This document shows, in pieces, positions 16,837 to 24,432 of a stretch of 64,000 nucleotides of DNA. Location of the stretch: the NCBI RefSeq assembly GCF_007827595.1, contig NZ_VISR01000007.1:62001-126000 (forward strand). Reading direction: 5' to 3'. The DNA comes from Streptomyces sp. BK340. Lineage in GTDB: Bacteria > Actinomycetota > Actinomycetes > Streptomycetales > Streptomycetaceae. How positions within the stretch are numbered: the first letter of the stretch is position 1; every line of letters starts with the position of its first letter. Below the pieces are notes generated by a model. The model searched no databases and was not told where the DNA came from. It was given only the letters and a program-made list of their open reading frames with translations. Made by a program: the position numbers and the translations under genes.

Positions 16837-17628
16837 GTGACAGGCTCGGAGGAAACACCGTCGTTCCGGCTCGCGTACGTCCCCGGAGCGACGCCCGCCA
16901 AGTGGGTGCGGATCTGGAACGAGCGCCTGCCCGGCGTCCCGCTCACCCTGGTCGCGGTGCCCAGCACCGAGGCGGCGGACGTGCTGCGGGCGGGCGAGGC
17001 CGACGCGGGCCTCGTACGGCTGCCGGTCGACCGTACGTTCTTCAGCGCGATCCCCCTCTACACCGAGACCACGGTGGTCGTGGTCCCCAAGGACCACCTG
17101 ATCACGGCGGCGGACGAGGTGAGCCTGGCCGACCTCGCCGACGAGGTGCTCTTCCACCCCCTGGACGACGTCTTCGACTGGGACAGCCCGCCCGGCGAGC
17201 CCGCCTTCGAACGCCCCGCGACGACGGAGGGCGCCATCGAGCTGGTGGCGGCGGGAGTGGGCCTCCTGATCGTCCCGCAGTCCCTCGCCCGCCTCCACCA
17301 CCGCAGGGACCTCACCTACCGCCCGGTCGTCGACGCACCCCGGTCGAGCGTCGCCCTGTCCTGGCCGGAGGAGGCGACCACCGACCTGGTGGAGGACTTC
17401 ATCGGCATCGTCCGCGGCCGGACCGTCAACAGCACGCGCGGTCGTACGCCGGCGAAGGACGAGGCGGATCAGAAGCGGAAGCGCCCGGAGCAGACCGGCA
17501 CCCGGCAGAGGCAGGCGGCCGCGAAGTCGACGGGCGGCAAGCCCGCGAGCCGTGGCGCGCGGGGCCGCACGGGCTCCGGAGGCGCCAAGCCGGCGGCCAA
17601 GCGGGGCAAGCCACGCCGGAAGTCGTGA
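16837..17628 (+). CDS. LysR-type substrate-binding protein without HTH
   Basis: 263 residues from a leaderless GTG. Residues ~9-190 are a LysR effector-binding (periplasmic-binding-like) domain: RLAYVPGATPAKWVRIWNER, EADAGLVRLPV, VVVVPKDHLI and VAAGVGLLIVPQSLAR. The N-terminal winged helix of LysR regulators is absent, so it cannot bind DNA in the usual way. Instead residues ~195-263 form a Lys/Arg/Gly/Ala-rich basic tail (AAAKSTGGKPASRGARGRTG), which could contact nucleic acid non-specifically. This truncated form is recurrent in Streptomyces, beside DUF5997. Confidence 0.8.
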   Translation: MTGSEETPSFRLAYVPGATPAKWVRIWNERLPGVPLTLVAVPSTEAADVLRAGEADAGLVRLPVDRTFFSAIPLYTETTVVVVPKDHLITAADEVSLADLADEVLFHPLDDVFDWDSPPGEPAFERPATTEGAIELVAAGVGLLIVPQSLARLHHRRDLTYRPVVDAPRSSVALSWPEEATTDLVEDFIGIVRGRTVNSTRGRTPAKDEADQKRKRPEQTGTRQRQAAAKSTGGKPASRGARGRTGSGGAKPAAKRGKPRRKS

Positions 17629-17737
17629 CCTCTCACGATCCGCTCCGGAGGCCGTGACCCTTCAGGATCCCCGCCGGAGATCGTGACCCTTCAGGATCCC
17701 CGCCGGAGGCCGTGACTCTTCAGGACCCGCTCCGGAC
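17624..17737. repeat. 29 bp tandem repeat, four copies
   Basis: Units of 29 bp start at 17624, 17653, 17682 and 17711 (core CGTGACCCTTCAGGATCC followed by CCGCCGGAG). The second and third are nearly identical, the outer ones diverged. The array begins at the stop codon of the LysR-effector gene and overlaps the end of the convergent MFS gene. It may be a remnant of duplicated 3' ends or act as a transcription barrier. Confidence 0.85.
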
Positions 17738-19222
17738 CGGTTCCTCCGCCCCGCCCTCCTCGGAGCCCCGCCGCACCGTCCCGCCCGCGGTCTCCGACTC
17801 GGGATGCACTCGCCGCTCCCGCAGGTCAGCCACCGCCAGTACCAGCGCGATCATGATGATCCCCACGGCGGTGAGCAGCCCGAGCTGAATCGCCGTGACG
17901 GAGCGCTCGTGGTTGGCCAGGTGCGCGAAGTACACCGCGCCGACCACGGCGATCCCGGCGGCCGAGCCCACGCGCTGTCCGGTCTGCAGCACCCCGCCGG
18001 CCGCACCGGCACGGTGCACGGGGACCCGGGTCAGCGTGAGTGTGGTGTTCGGGGAGACCGCCAGGCCCGAGCTGATGCCCCCGATGAACAGCGGCAGCGC
18101 CGAGGCCCATCCCACGGCCTGCCCGGGCACCAGCTGCACCGCCACGACCACCCCGAGCAGCCCCGCCGCGACCCCGCTCAGACCGACGACGACGAGTTTG
18201 CGGCCGTGGCGCACCACGAGTCGGCCACCGAGGGCGGCCCCGATCGCGGAGGCGACGGCGAAGGGCAGCACCGTGAGCCCCGCCGTCAGCGCGCTGTATC
18301 CGACCGTGTTCTGCAGGAACAGCGTGTAGACGAAGAAGACCGTGGTGAAGCCCGCGAAGTAGATCAGGCTGATCAGCGCGCCGAGCGTGAAGGACCGCAG
18401 GGAGAACAGGTTCAGGTCGACCAGGGGCGCCCGCCCGTGTCGTCCCTCGCGTCGCTCCCACGCCCAGAACGCGGCCAGCAGCAGCGCGGCCACCGGCATC
18501 AGCGCCCACTTCAGCCGCCCGGTCCACTGCTGCTCCTGCACCAGGGGCAGCATGAGCGCGAGCACGCCCGAGCCGAGGAGCAGCACCCCGAACAGGTCGA
18601 ACTCCTCCCGCTTGTCCGACAGGGCGGGGAACCGGGGAAGCAGCCGCAGCCCCGCGGCGAACGCGGCGATCCCGATGGGCAGGTTGACGAAGAACACCCA
18701 GCGCCAGCCGTCGTCCGTGCCGACGGCGTTGATCAGCAGACCGCCCGCCAGCGGGCCCACCGCCGTCGAGACCCCGATGACGCTGCCGAGCAGTCCGAAG
18801 GCCTTGGCCCGCTCGGCGCCCTGGAACATCTGCTGGATCAGCCCCGAGGTCTGTGGTGCGACCATGCCCGCCGCCGTGCCCTGGACCAGCCGGAACAGCA
18901 CCAGCCAGGAGGCGCCGGGCGCGAGCCCGCACGCCGCCGAGGCGAGCGTGAACACGGCGAGCCCGAACAGGAAGGCCTGCCGCCGCCCGCGGATGTCGCC
19001 CAGCCGGCCCGCCGGGACGAGCGCGAGCCCGAAGGTGAGGGCGTACCCGGACACCACCCAGGACTGGGCGGCCTCGGAAGCGCCGAGCCCGTGCTCCATC
19101 GAGGGCAGCGCCACGTTCACGATCGAGGTGTCGAGCAGCGAGATGAACCCCGCCGTCAGACAGACCCCGAGCGCCTTCCACCGCCGGTCGTCGGGGGCGG
19201 GCCGGGCCTGTTCTGTGGTCAT
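17720..19222 (-). CDS. MFS multidrug exporter, DHA2 (14-TM) family
   Basis: 500 residues with ~14 hydrophobic segments. Family signs are FISLLDTSIVNVALPSM in TM1, the loop motif GRLGDIRGRRQAFLFG between TM2 and TM3, the TM5 antiporter motif region VIGVSTAVGPLAGGLL, and WRWVFFVNLPIG. These place it with EmrB/QacA-type proton antiporters that expel hydrophobic drugs. No TetR or MarR regulator gene is next to it; the upstream neighbour on the same strand is a pseudogene. Substrate is not predictable. Confidence 0.9.
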   Translation of the reverse strand: MTTEQARPAPDDRRWKALGVCLTAGFISLLDTSIVNVALPSMEHGLGASEAAQSWVVSGYALTFGLALVPAGRLGDIRGRRQAFLFGLAVFTLASAACGLAPGASWLVLFRLVQGTAAGMVAPQTSGLIQQMFQGAERAKAFGLLGSVIGVSTAVGPLAGGLLINAVGTDDGWRWVFFVNLPIGIAAFAAGLRLLPRFPALSDKREEFDLFGVLLLGSGVLALMLPLVQEQQWTGRLKWALMPVAALLLAAFWAWERREGRHGRAPLVDLNLFSLRSFTLGALISLIYFAGFTTVFFVYTLFLQNTVGYSALTAGLTVLPFAVASAIGAALGGRLVVRHGRKLVVVGLSGVAAGLLGVVVAVQLVPGQAVGWASALPLFIGGISSGLAVSPNTTLTLTRVPVHRAGAAGGVLQTGQRVGSAAGIAVVGAVYFAHLANHERSVTAIQLGLLTAVGIIMIALVLAVADLRERRVHPESETAGGTVRRGSEEGGAEEPVRSGS

Positions 19223-19321
19223 GGGGTCACGCTAAGCAGCCACCCCGCCCAACGCACGGAAGGAGCGCTTCCGCGCGCGTCGGAGCCTCGCGCCGCCACG
19301 CTGTCGCGCGTGCCGGAACCG

Positions 19322-19787
19322 TCAGGGCGTGTACGACGCCTTCCGCGCCCTACGCACGGCCGCCGCCCACATCTCGTCCGGCAGGGTGGTGCCGTCGGAC
19401 CGGGCGAGGTTCGCCACGCCGGCGTCGAGGCCGCCGAAGACCCCCCGGGGGGCAGGAGCCCCGTACCTGCTCCCCTCCCAGCCGCCGGGCGCGATCGCAC
19501 CGCGCGTGGACAGGCCCGCGTTGGCGCGGAAGACCTGGATGGAACAGCCGGTTCACGTCGTGGCCGCGGGCGTGGTCGGGCGTCAGGGCGCGCTTGTCGG
19601 CGAAGGGACCGCGGCCGAGCGCCACGTCACCCAGCCCGAACGGCCTCACCTGCCACCCGGGTGGCTCGGCGGCGGCCGCCGCACCGGCGGGGGCCACGGT
19701 CGGACCGGTCGCCGTGGCGGTGAGTGCGGTCGCCCGGAGGAGGGTGCGTCGTGAGAGGGGCGGGGTCACGTGCTCCTCGATTCCCAT
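19322..19787 (-). pseudogene. secreted glycoside hydrolase (GH127-like) remnant
   Basis: The N-terminus carries a Tat-type signal (PLSRRTLLRATALTATATG) followed by VRPFGLGDVALGRGPFADKR and DVNRLF, as in DUF1680/GH127 β-L-arabinofuranosidase proteins. At about 19,545 the frame is lost, but the next frame restores QVFRANAGLSTRGAIAPGGW, then jumps to a C-terminal tail ending LPDEMWAAAVRRARKASYTP. An intact enzyme would be ~600-800 residues; only ~150 codons remain, with a frameshift and a large internal deletion. Same strand as HAD and Lrp genes upstream. Confidence 0.75.
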
Positions 19788-19805
19788 TGTCCGTGGGGGA
19801 GTTGC

Positions 19806-20513
19806 TCAGCCGGAGGTGACCGAATCGGCCAGCCAGGTGTACGCCGACTGTGCCGTGAACTCCGTCTGGCCGCCCCGCAGCAGCAGCGCGGCCGTGGCGA
19901 ACTCGGGAGCGCCGGCCTGTGCGGCCACGTACGGGACGGCGATGCAGCGCATCCCGGCCGCGTGCGCGGCGGTCGCGCCCGGTGCCGCGTCCTCCAGGAC
20001 CACGCAGTCGACCGGGTCCGCCCCGAGCCGCCGGGCCGCTTCGAGGAAGACGTCGGGGGCGGGCTTGCCGTGGGCCACCTCGTCGGCCGAGACCGCGATG
20101 CGCAGGAAGGCGTCCAGACCGGTCCCCGCGAGGATGGCCTCGATGGCCTCGGGGGAGGAGCCGGAGGCCACCGCCGTCGGAACGGCCTCGGCCGCCAGCA
20201 GCTCCACGAACTTCCGCATCTCGGGGTAGGCGTGCGTGCCGGCCCGGGCCAGCTCCAGATAACGCCGGTTCGTCGCGTGGAACAGCTCGTCCACCGTGGC
20301 GTGCAGGCCGTAGCGCTCCCGCAGGACCGCGACCGTCTCCAGGGTGCTGATCCCGACGTAGTTCTCGTGCTCCGCCCAGGTGAAGCCGGGGACGCCGTGC
20401 TCGGCCAGGGTCTGCCGGGTCGCCTCGTAGTAGTTCGGCTCGCTGTCCACCAGCGTTCCGTCGAGATCGAAGATGACCGAAAGCGCGCCGAGCTTGCTCA
20501 TGCGGTCCAGCAT
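19806..20513 (-). CDS. HAD-superfamily phosphatase / β-phosphoglucomutase-like
   Basis: 235 residues (a second in-frame ATG at 20501 is equally possible and gives a start next to the first β-strand). HAD motif I is FDLDGTLVDSEP, motif II is VASGSS, motif III Lys is in HGKPAPDVFLEAA, and motif IV is VVLEDAAPG. A helical cap lies between motifs I and II. The closest functional group is subfamily IA hydrolases acting on sugar phosphates or other small phosphates. It follows the Lrp gene by 8 bp on the same strand, so they form an operon. Confidence 0.88.
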   Translation of the reverse strand: MLDRMSKLGALSVIFDLDGTLVDSEPNYYEATRQTLAEHGVPGFTWAEHENYVGISTLETVAVLRERYGLHATVDELFHATNRRYLELARAGTHAYPEMRKFVELLAAEAVPTAVASGSSPEAIEAILAGTGLDAFLRIAVSADEVAHGKPAPDVFLEAARRLGADPVDCVVLEDAAPGATAAHAAGMRCIAVPYVAAQAGAPEFATAALLLRGGQTEFTAQSAYTWLADSVTSG

Positions 20514-20521
20514 GCCAAGCG

Positions 20522-20998
20522 TCAGGCGCGGGCCGCCCGCCCGACCGACTCCACCAGGGGCAGCAGCCGGTACGGCACCCGCTCGCGCAGGGCCACCTCG
20601 GTACGGGTGCGCACCACGCCAGGCAGGCTGATCAGCTTCTGGATCACGTCCTCCAGATGCGCGTTGTCCCGACCCACCACCCGGGCCAGCAGATCCCCGC
20701 CGCCCGTGATCGAGAACGCCTCGACGATCTCCGGCACGGCGGCCAGCGCGTCCCCGACGTCGTCCAGATGCCCCTGGGTGACCTCGATGTGCACGAAAGC
20801 CAGCACCGGGTGGCCGAGGGCGGCGGGGGAGAGCGAAGGGCCCGTACCGGTGATCACGCCGTCCCGTTCCATACGGTCCAGGCGGGCCTGGAGCGTGCCA
20901 CGGGCGACACCGAGGACGCGGGCGTACTCGCGCACGCTGGTGCGCGGCTGCTCCAGGAGCAGCCGCAGGATGCGGGTGTCGAGTGCGTCCACGGTCAT
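20522..20998 (-). CDS. Lrp/AsnC family transcriptional regulator
   Basis: 158 residues. Residues ~5-60 are the AsnC HTH (LDTRILRLLLEQPRTSVREY, LGVARGTLQARLDRMERDGV) and residues ~70-150 the RAM ligand-binding domain (LAFVHIEVTQGHLDDVGDAL, DLLARVVGRDNAHLEDVIQ, LPGVVRTRTEVAL). Such proteins sense amino acids and form octamers. The gene is divergent from an FUSC membrane protein; the 250 bp between them holds repeated CCAATGG/CCGTTGG elements that could be its own targets. Confidence 0.92.
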   Translation of the reverse strand: MTVDALDTRILRLLLEQPRTSVREYARVLGVARGTLQARLDRMERDGVITGTGPSLSPAALGHPVLAFVHIEVTQGHLDDVGDALAAVPEIVEAFSITGGGDLLARVVGRDNAHLEDVIQKLISLPGVVRTRTEVALRERVPYRLLPLVESVGRAARA

Positions 20999-21247
20999 GA
21001 TCTACGACTGTACCAATGGCTCAGCCGGTCGGCGCCCCGGTGTGCCGCCCGACCTGGTCCGTTGGTATTCAGCCGGACGATCGTGCGCGCAGGATGCTGG
21101 GCCAATGGTCCAGTGATTCAGTCGACACTTGAGCCATCGACCCCCGCGATGCTCTCATGGACACGTCGATGGCGCTGCGGATCCCCGCGGCGCCTTTTGT
21201 ATGCCGGTGTTCCCGGCGTTCCAGGTGTTTCCCGAGGGAGGGCGTCA
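20999..21247. promoter_or_regulatory. divergent lrp / FUSC control region with CCAATGG repeats
   Basis: The sequence near 21010-21115 contains ACCAATGG, CCGTTGGT and CCAATGGTCC. The first two form an inverted pair (7 of 8 positions match), and the third is a direct copy of the first. Arrays of degenerate sites over ~100 bp are typical of Lrp-family binding. Confidence 0.4.
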
Positions 21248-22738
21248 GTGCTGAAGAGGGTGTTCGTGGCTCCGGACCCGGGGCGGGCGCGGTTGCGTTT
21301 CGCCGCGCGGGCCGTCCTCGGCATCGGGCTGGCCGTCGTCGTGTGCGGGCTGGCCGGGCACTCGCTCGTCGGCGCGGTCACCGGCGGTCTCGCCGCGCTG
21401 CTCGCCCTGTTCACCGTCACCGACGCCACCGTGCGCGGGCAGGCCGTCACCACCGCGCTGCTGCCCGTCGTCGGCGTGCCCGTACTCGCCGCCGCGGCCG
21501 AACTGCACGACCACCCCGTGGCGCGGGACCTGACCTTCCTCGCCGTCGTCGGTGTGGGCGTGTACGCCCGCCGCTGGGGCCCGCGCGGGCACAGCCTCGG
21601 CGTGTTCGCCTTCATGACCTTCTTCGTGGCCCAGTTCCTGCACGCCACGCCCGGCCGGCTGCCCGAGCTGTACGCGGCCGTCCTGCTGTCCGTGCTCAGC
21701 GCGGCCGCCGTGCGCTTCGGCCTGTGGTGCTACGAGCGCCGGCTTCCCCCGGCCGTCGTACCCGTGCCGGCGGCCGGGTCCGGGCTGGCCCGCGTGACCA
21801 CGCGGCAGGCGGTCCAGGCGGTCGCCGGCGCCGGGTTCGCGCTGGTCGTGGGGCAGTTGGTGTCCGGGCAGCGCTGGTACTGGGCCGTAGGCGCCACCTG
21901 GTGGGTCTTCGTCAACACCGCCTCGCGCGGCGAGACGCTGGTACGCGGCTTCCGGCGGGTCCTCGGCACGGTCATCGGCATCGGTCTGGGCTTCCTCGTC
22001 GCCGTACCCGTGGACGGTGCGCCGGTCCCGACGGCCGTCCTCGTGGCGGTCGCCGTCTTCGGCATCTTCTACACGGCCGCCGTCTCGTACACCTGGATGA
22101 TGCTCTGGGTGACCCTGCTCGCCGAGCTGCTCTACGGCCTGCTCGGTGTCCTCGGCCCGGGTCTGCTGGCGCTGCGTCTCACCGAGACCGGCGTCGGCGC
22201 CCTCGGCGCGGTGCTGGCCGTGCTGTTCGTGCTGCCCGTCACCACCCACGCCACCACCGACGCCTGGATCCAGCGCGCCCTGCGCTGCGTCCACGCCTGC
22301 ACCGCGGAGGCCGCCGCGCGCCTCGCGGGCTCGGCCACGGCCGACCCGGCGCCGCGCGTGGCCGAGCTGGAGCAGCTGCTCGGCCGGGTACGGCTCTCGG
22401 TCGCGCCGCTGGTGCACCCGCTGAACCCGATGCTCGGCCGCAAGCGGCGCGCCCGCCGGGTCCTCGCTCTCCTGGACGACTGTGCCCGGGAGATCCGCGG
22501 CCTGGTCGCCGTCGCCGCCGACCCCGAGGCCTCCCACGACGCCCGCCTGGCCACCGCCTGCTGGCGCGTGGAGTCCGCGGTCGAGGCGCTCACCACCGGC
22601 GGCTCCGACCGCGTCCACCGCCCCGCCGATGCCCCGGCCGAGCCGGCCCTGGCCCACCTGCACGGTCTGGAGCGCGCCCTGGCCGACCTGGCCGAGCCCC
22701 TGCGGACCCCATCCGGATCACCGCTGGTGGGGGCCTGA
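21248..22738 (+). CDS. FUSC-family integral membrane protein
   Basis: 496 residues from a GTG with GGGAGGG seven bases upstream. Two blocks of transmembrane segments (residues ~15-155 and ~180-330) flank a hydrophilic loop; the second block contains RWYWAVGATWWVFVNTASRG and RVLGTVIGIGLGFLVAV, the FUSC signature (fusaric acid resistance / aromatic acid exporter type). The C-terminal ~160 residues are soluble and helical. The final codons (GSPLVGA) overlap the first copy of the degenerate repeat that fills 22715-23200. Divergent from the Lrp gene, which may control it. Confidence 0.85.
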   Translation: MLKRVFVAPDPGRARLRFAARAVLGIGLAVVVCGLAGHSLVGAVTGGLAALLALFTVTDATVRGQAVTTALLPVVGVPVLAAAAELHDHPVARDLTFLAVVGVGVYARRWGPRGHSLGVFAFMTFFVAQFLHATPGRLPELYAAVLLSVLSAAAVRFGLWCYERRLPPAVVPVPAAGSGLARVTTRQAVQAVAGAGFALVVGQLVSGQRWYWAVGATWWVFVNTASRGETLVRGFRRVLGTVIGIGLGFLVAVPVDGAPVPTAVLVAVAVFGIFYTAAVSYTWMMLWVTLLAELLYGLLGVLGPGLLALRLTETGVGALGAVLAVLFVLPVTTHATTDAWIQRALRCVHACTAEAAARLAGSATADPAPRVAELEQLLGRVRLSVAPLVHPLNPMLGRKRRARRVLALLDDCAREIRGLVAVAADPEASHDARLATACWRVESAVEALTTGGSDRVHRPADAPAEPALAHLHGLERALADLAEPLRTPSGSPLVGA

Positions 22739-23205
22739 GGGCAGGACGCCGACGACGCGCCTCCGGGGCGGCCTTGCGGCTGATTCGGGGGTGCGGTCGT
22801 CATGGCGGGGGGGCTCTGAGGGTGTCCACCGGGCTCCCGGGCCCCGGTCGGGCAGGCTCCGGCGCGCACCGGCCCGTCGGGGCTGCGGTTGCGGTGGCCC
22901 TGGCTCTCCTGTGCGGTCTGGGGCGCGCTCTGTCGGCTCCGTCGGGATCACCGCTGGTGAGGGGCTGGGGACGGGCTCGTCCAAGCCCCTCTGCGGCGGC
23001 CTGCGGCTGGTCCGGAGGCCCGGTCGGGGGAATTCACGGCCGGTGGCCCCGAGGGCGTCCACGGGGCCCTGGGGGCCCCGGTCGAGCCCGCTCCGGCACG
23101 TGCCTGGCCCGCCAGGAGTCCGGTCGGGTCGGCCCCGGCCCACCCGCAGGGACTGGAGCCGCCTCTGTGGGCCCTTGTCGGGATCACTGCTGGTCGGGGC
23201 CCGCG
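22715..23205. repeat. degenerate ~230 bp direct repeats
   Basis: GGATCACCGCTGGTG recurs at 22715 and 22945, and as GGATCACTGCTGGTC at 23181, so the unit is ~230-236 bp. Other shared blocks include a GCGGCCTGCGGCTG-type stretch, a GAGGGCGTCCACGGGG-type stretch and GGGCCCCGGTCG. The first copy begins inside the end of the FUSC gene. There is no credible gene in the stretch 22739-23302: frames here are short and Arg/Gly/Pro-rich. It looks like serial duplication of a gene end followed by decay. Confidence 0.75.
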
Positions 23206-23239
23206 TGGCGCCGGAGGAACACTCCCGCGTCACCCGTTT

Positions 23240-23249
23240 GGTCTAGACC
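23240..23249. promoter_or_regulatory. GGTCTAGACC palindrome, DasR/GntR-like operator
   Basis: A perfect 10 bp palindrome, 54 bp upstream of the lactonase GTG. The core and the T before it equal the centre of the DasR responsive element (consensus ACTGGTCTAGACCACT); the outer bases do not match. HutC-branch GntR regulators bind such sites. The lactonase gene starts shortly downstream, so repression of its promoter is plausible. Confidence 0.5.
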
Positions 23250-23302
23250 TTCACTGATCGACTGCTACCGTCGGCAATGGCTCGGACCGAGAGGGGACAG
23301 CG

Positions 23303-24334
23303 GTGGCAGAGGGCGGCAGGCGGTACAGGGCGTTCATCGGGTCGTTCACGGCGGCGGGCGGGCCCGGGCTGGTCACCGCGGACGTACGCCCGGGCAGCGG
23401 GGCACTGACCGTCACCGGCCGTCTCGGGGCCGTGCCCGACCCCTCCTACCTGGCCCTGTCGCCGGACGGGACCATGCTCTACGCGGTCAGCGAGACCGCC
23501 GACGGCGCCGTCGCCGCGTTCCGCGTCGGCCGTGACAAGCCGGAGCCCGCGGGGCCGCCCGTGCCGGTGGACGGCAGCGGACCGACCCATCTCAGCCTGC
23601 ACGCCGGGCACGTCCTGACCGCCAACTACGGCTCCGGCAGCGTCACGGCCGTACCCGTGCGCTCGGACGGCAGCCTGGCGCCCGCGCTCTCGGGGGTGCT
23701 CCAGCACACCGGCTCCGGCCCGCACGACCGGCGACAGCGCGGCCCGCACGCCCACCAGGTGCAGCCGGACCCCAGCGGCAGGTGGGCGGTCAGCGTCGAC
23801 CTCGGCACGGACTCGGTCCGGGTGTGCACCCTGGAGGACGGCATCCCGACGCTGCACCGCGAGATCGCGCTGCGCCCCGGATCGGGCCCCCGCCACCTGG
23901 CCTTCCATCCGGACGGCGAGCACGCCTACGTGGTCAACGAACTGACCCCCACCGTCACGGTCTGCCTCTGGGACGCCGACGCCGGCTCCCTGAAGCCGCT
24001 GACCGAGGTCCCGGTCCTGCCGGGCGCCCCGGCGGGCGACGCCTACGCCTCGGGCATCGTGGTCTCGCCCGACGGCCGCTTCGTGTGGACCGCGACCCGG
24101 GGCGAGGACGTCCTGTCCGTCCTGGCCGTCCAGGGGGACGGGCTCCGCCTGATCGGCACGGTGCCCTGCGGCGGACACTGGCCGCGCGCGCTGGCCGAGC
24201 GCGACGGCTTCCTCTACGCGGCCAACGAGCGATCCGGAGACGTGACCTGGTTCGGCGTCGACGAGCGGACCGGGCTGCCTCGCTACGACGGCTCCGTCGC
24301 GGTCGCCGCGGCCTCCTGCATCGTCTTCGCCTGA
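23303..24334 (+). CDS. lactonase-family β-propeller protein (6-phosphogluconolactonase-like)
   Basis: 343 residues from GTG, with GAGAGGGG upstream. Seven-blade propeller features: YRAFIGSFTAAGGPGLVTAD, DPSYLALSPDGTMLYAVSE, GPTHLSLHAGHVLTANYGSG, GPHAHQVQPDPSGRWAVSVD, GPRHLAFHPDGEHAYVVNE and GHWPRALAERDGFLYAAN. This is the Pgl/YbhE lactonase family, which hydrolyses 6-phosphogluconolactone or related lactones. The His and Asp/Glu of the GPHAHQ and PRHLAFHP segments are present. A strong terminator separates it from the convergent CbiX-like gene. Confidence 0.87.
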   Translation: MAEGGRRYRAFIGSFTAAGGPGLVTADVRPGSGALTVTGRLGAVPDPSYLALSPDGTMLYAVSETADGAVAAFRVGRDKPEPAGPPVPVDGSGPTHLSLHAGHVLTANYGSGSVTAVPVRSDGSLAPALSGVLQHTGSGPHDRRQRGPHAHQVQPDPSGRWAVSVDLGTDSVRVCTLEDGIPTLHREIALRPGSGPRHLAFHPDGEHAYVVNELTPTVTVCLWDADAGSLKPLTEVPVLPGAPAGDAYASGIVVSPDGRFVWTATRGEDVLSVLAVQGDGLRLIGTVPCGGHWPRALAERDGFLYAANERSGDVTWFGVDERTGLPRYDGSVAVAAASCIVFA

Positions 24335-24373
24335 GCGGCCGGGGCGGGAGCCGGGCGGCCGGGCGGCAACGGG

Positions 24374-24407
24374 CAGGGCCCGCTCCAGTGATCTGGAGCG
24401 GGCCCTG
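24374..24407. terminator. bidirectional hairpin terminator
   Basis: A perfect 15 bp stem (CAGGGCCCGCTCCAG) with a TGAT loop between the convergent lactonase and CbiX-like genes. There is no long T run, as usual in Streptomyces. It can serve both strands. Confidence 0.85.
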
Positions 24408-24432
24408 TGTCGTACGGGTGCCGGGTCCGGCG

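Noticed and set aside
17624..17737. Array as a CRISPR
   Set aside because: The 29 bp units are directly adjacent without spacers, so it is an ordinary tandem repeat.
22715..23205. CRISPR-like array
   Set aside because: Units are ~230 bp, degenerate and contiguous; there are no short identical repeats with unique spacers and no cas genes.
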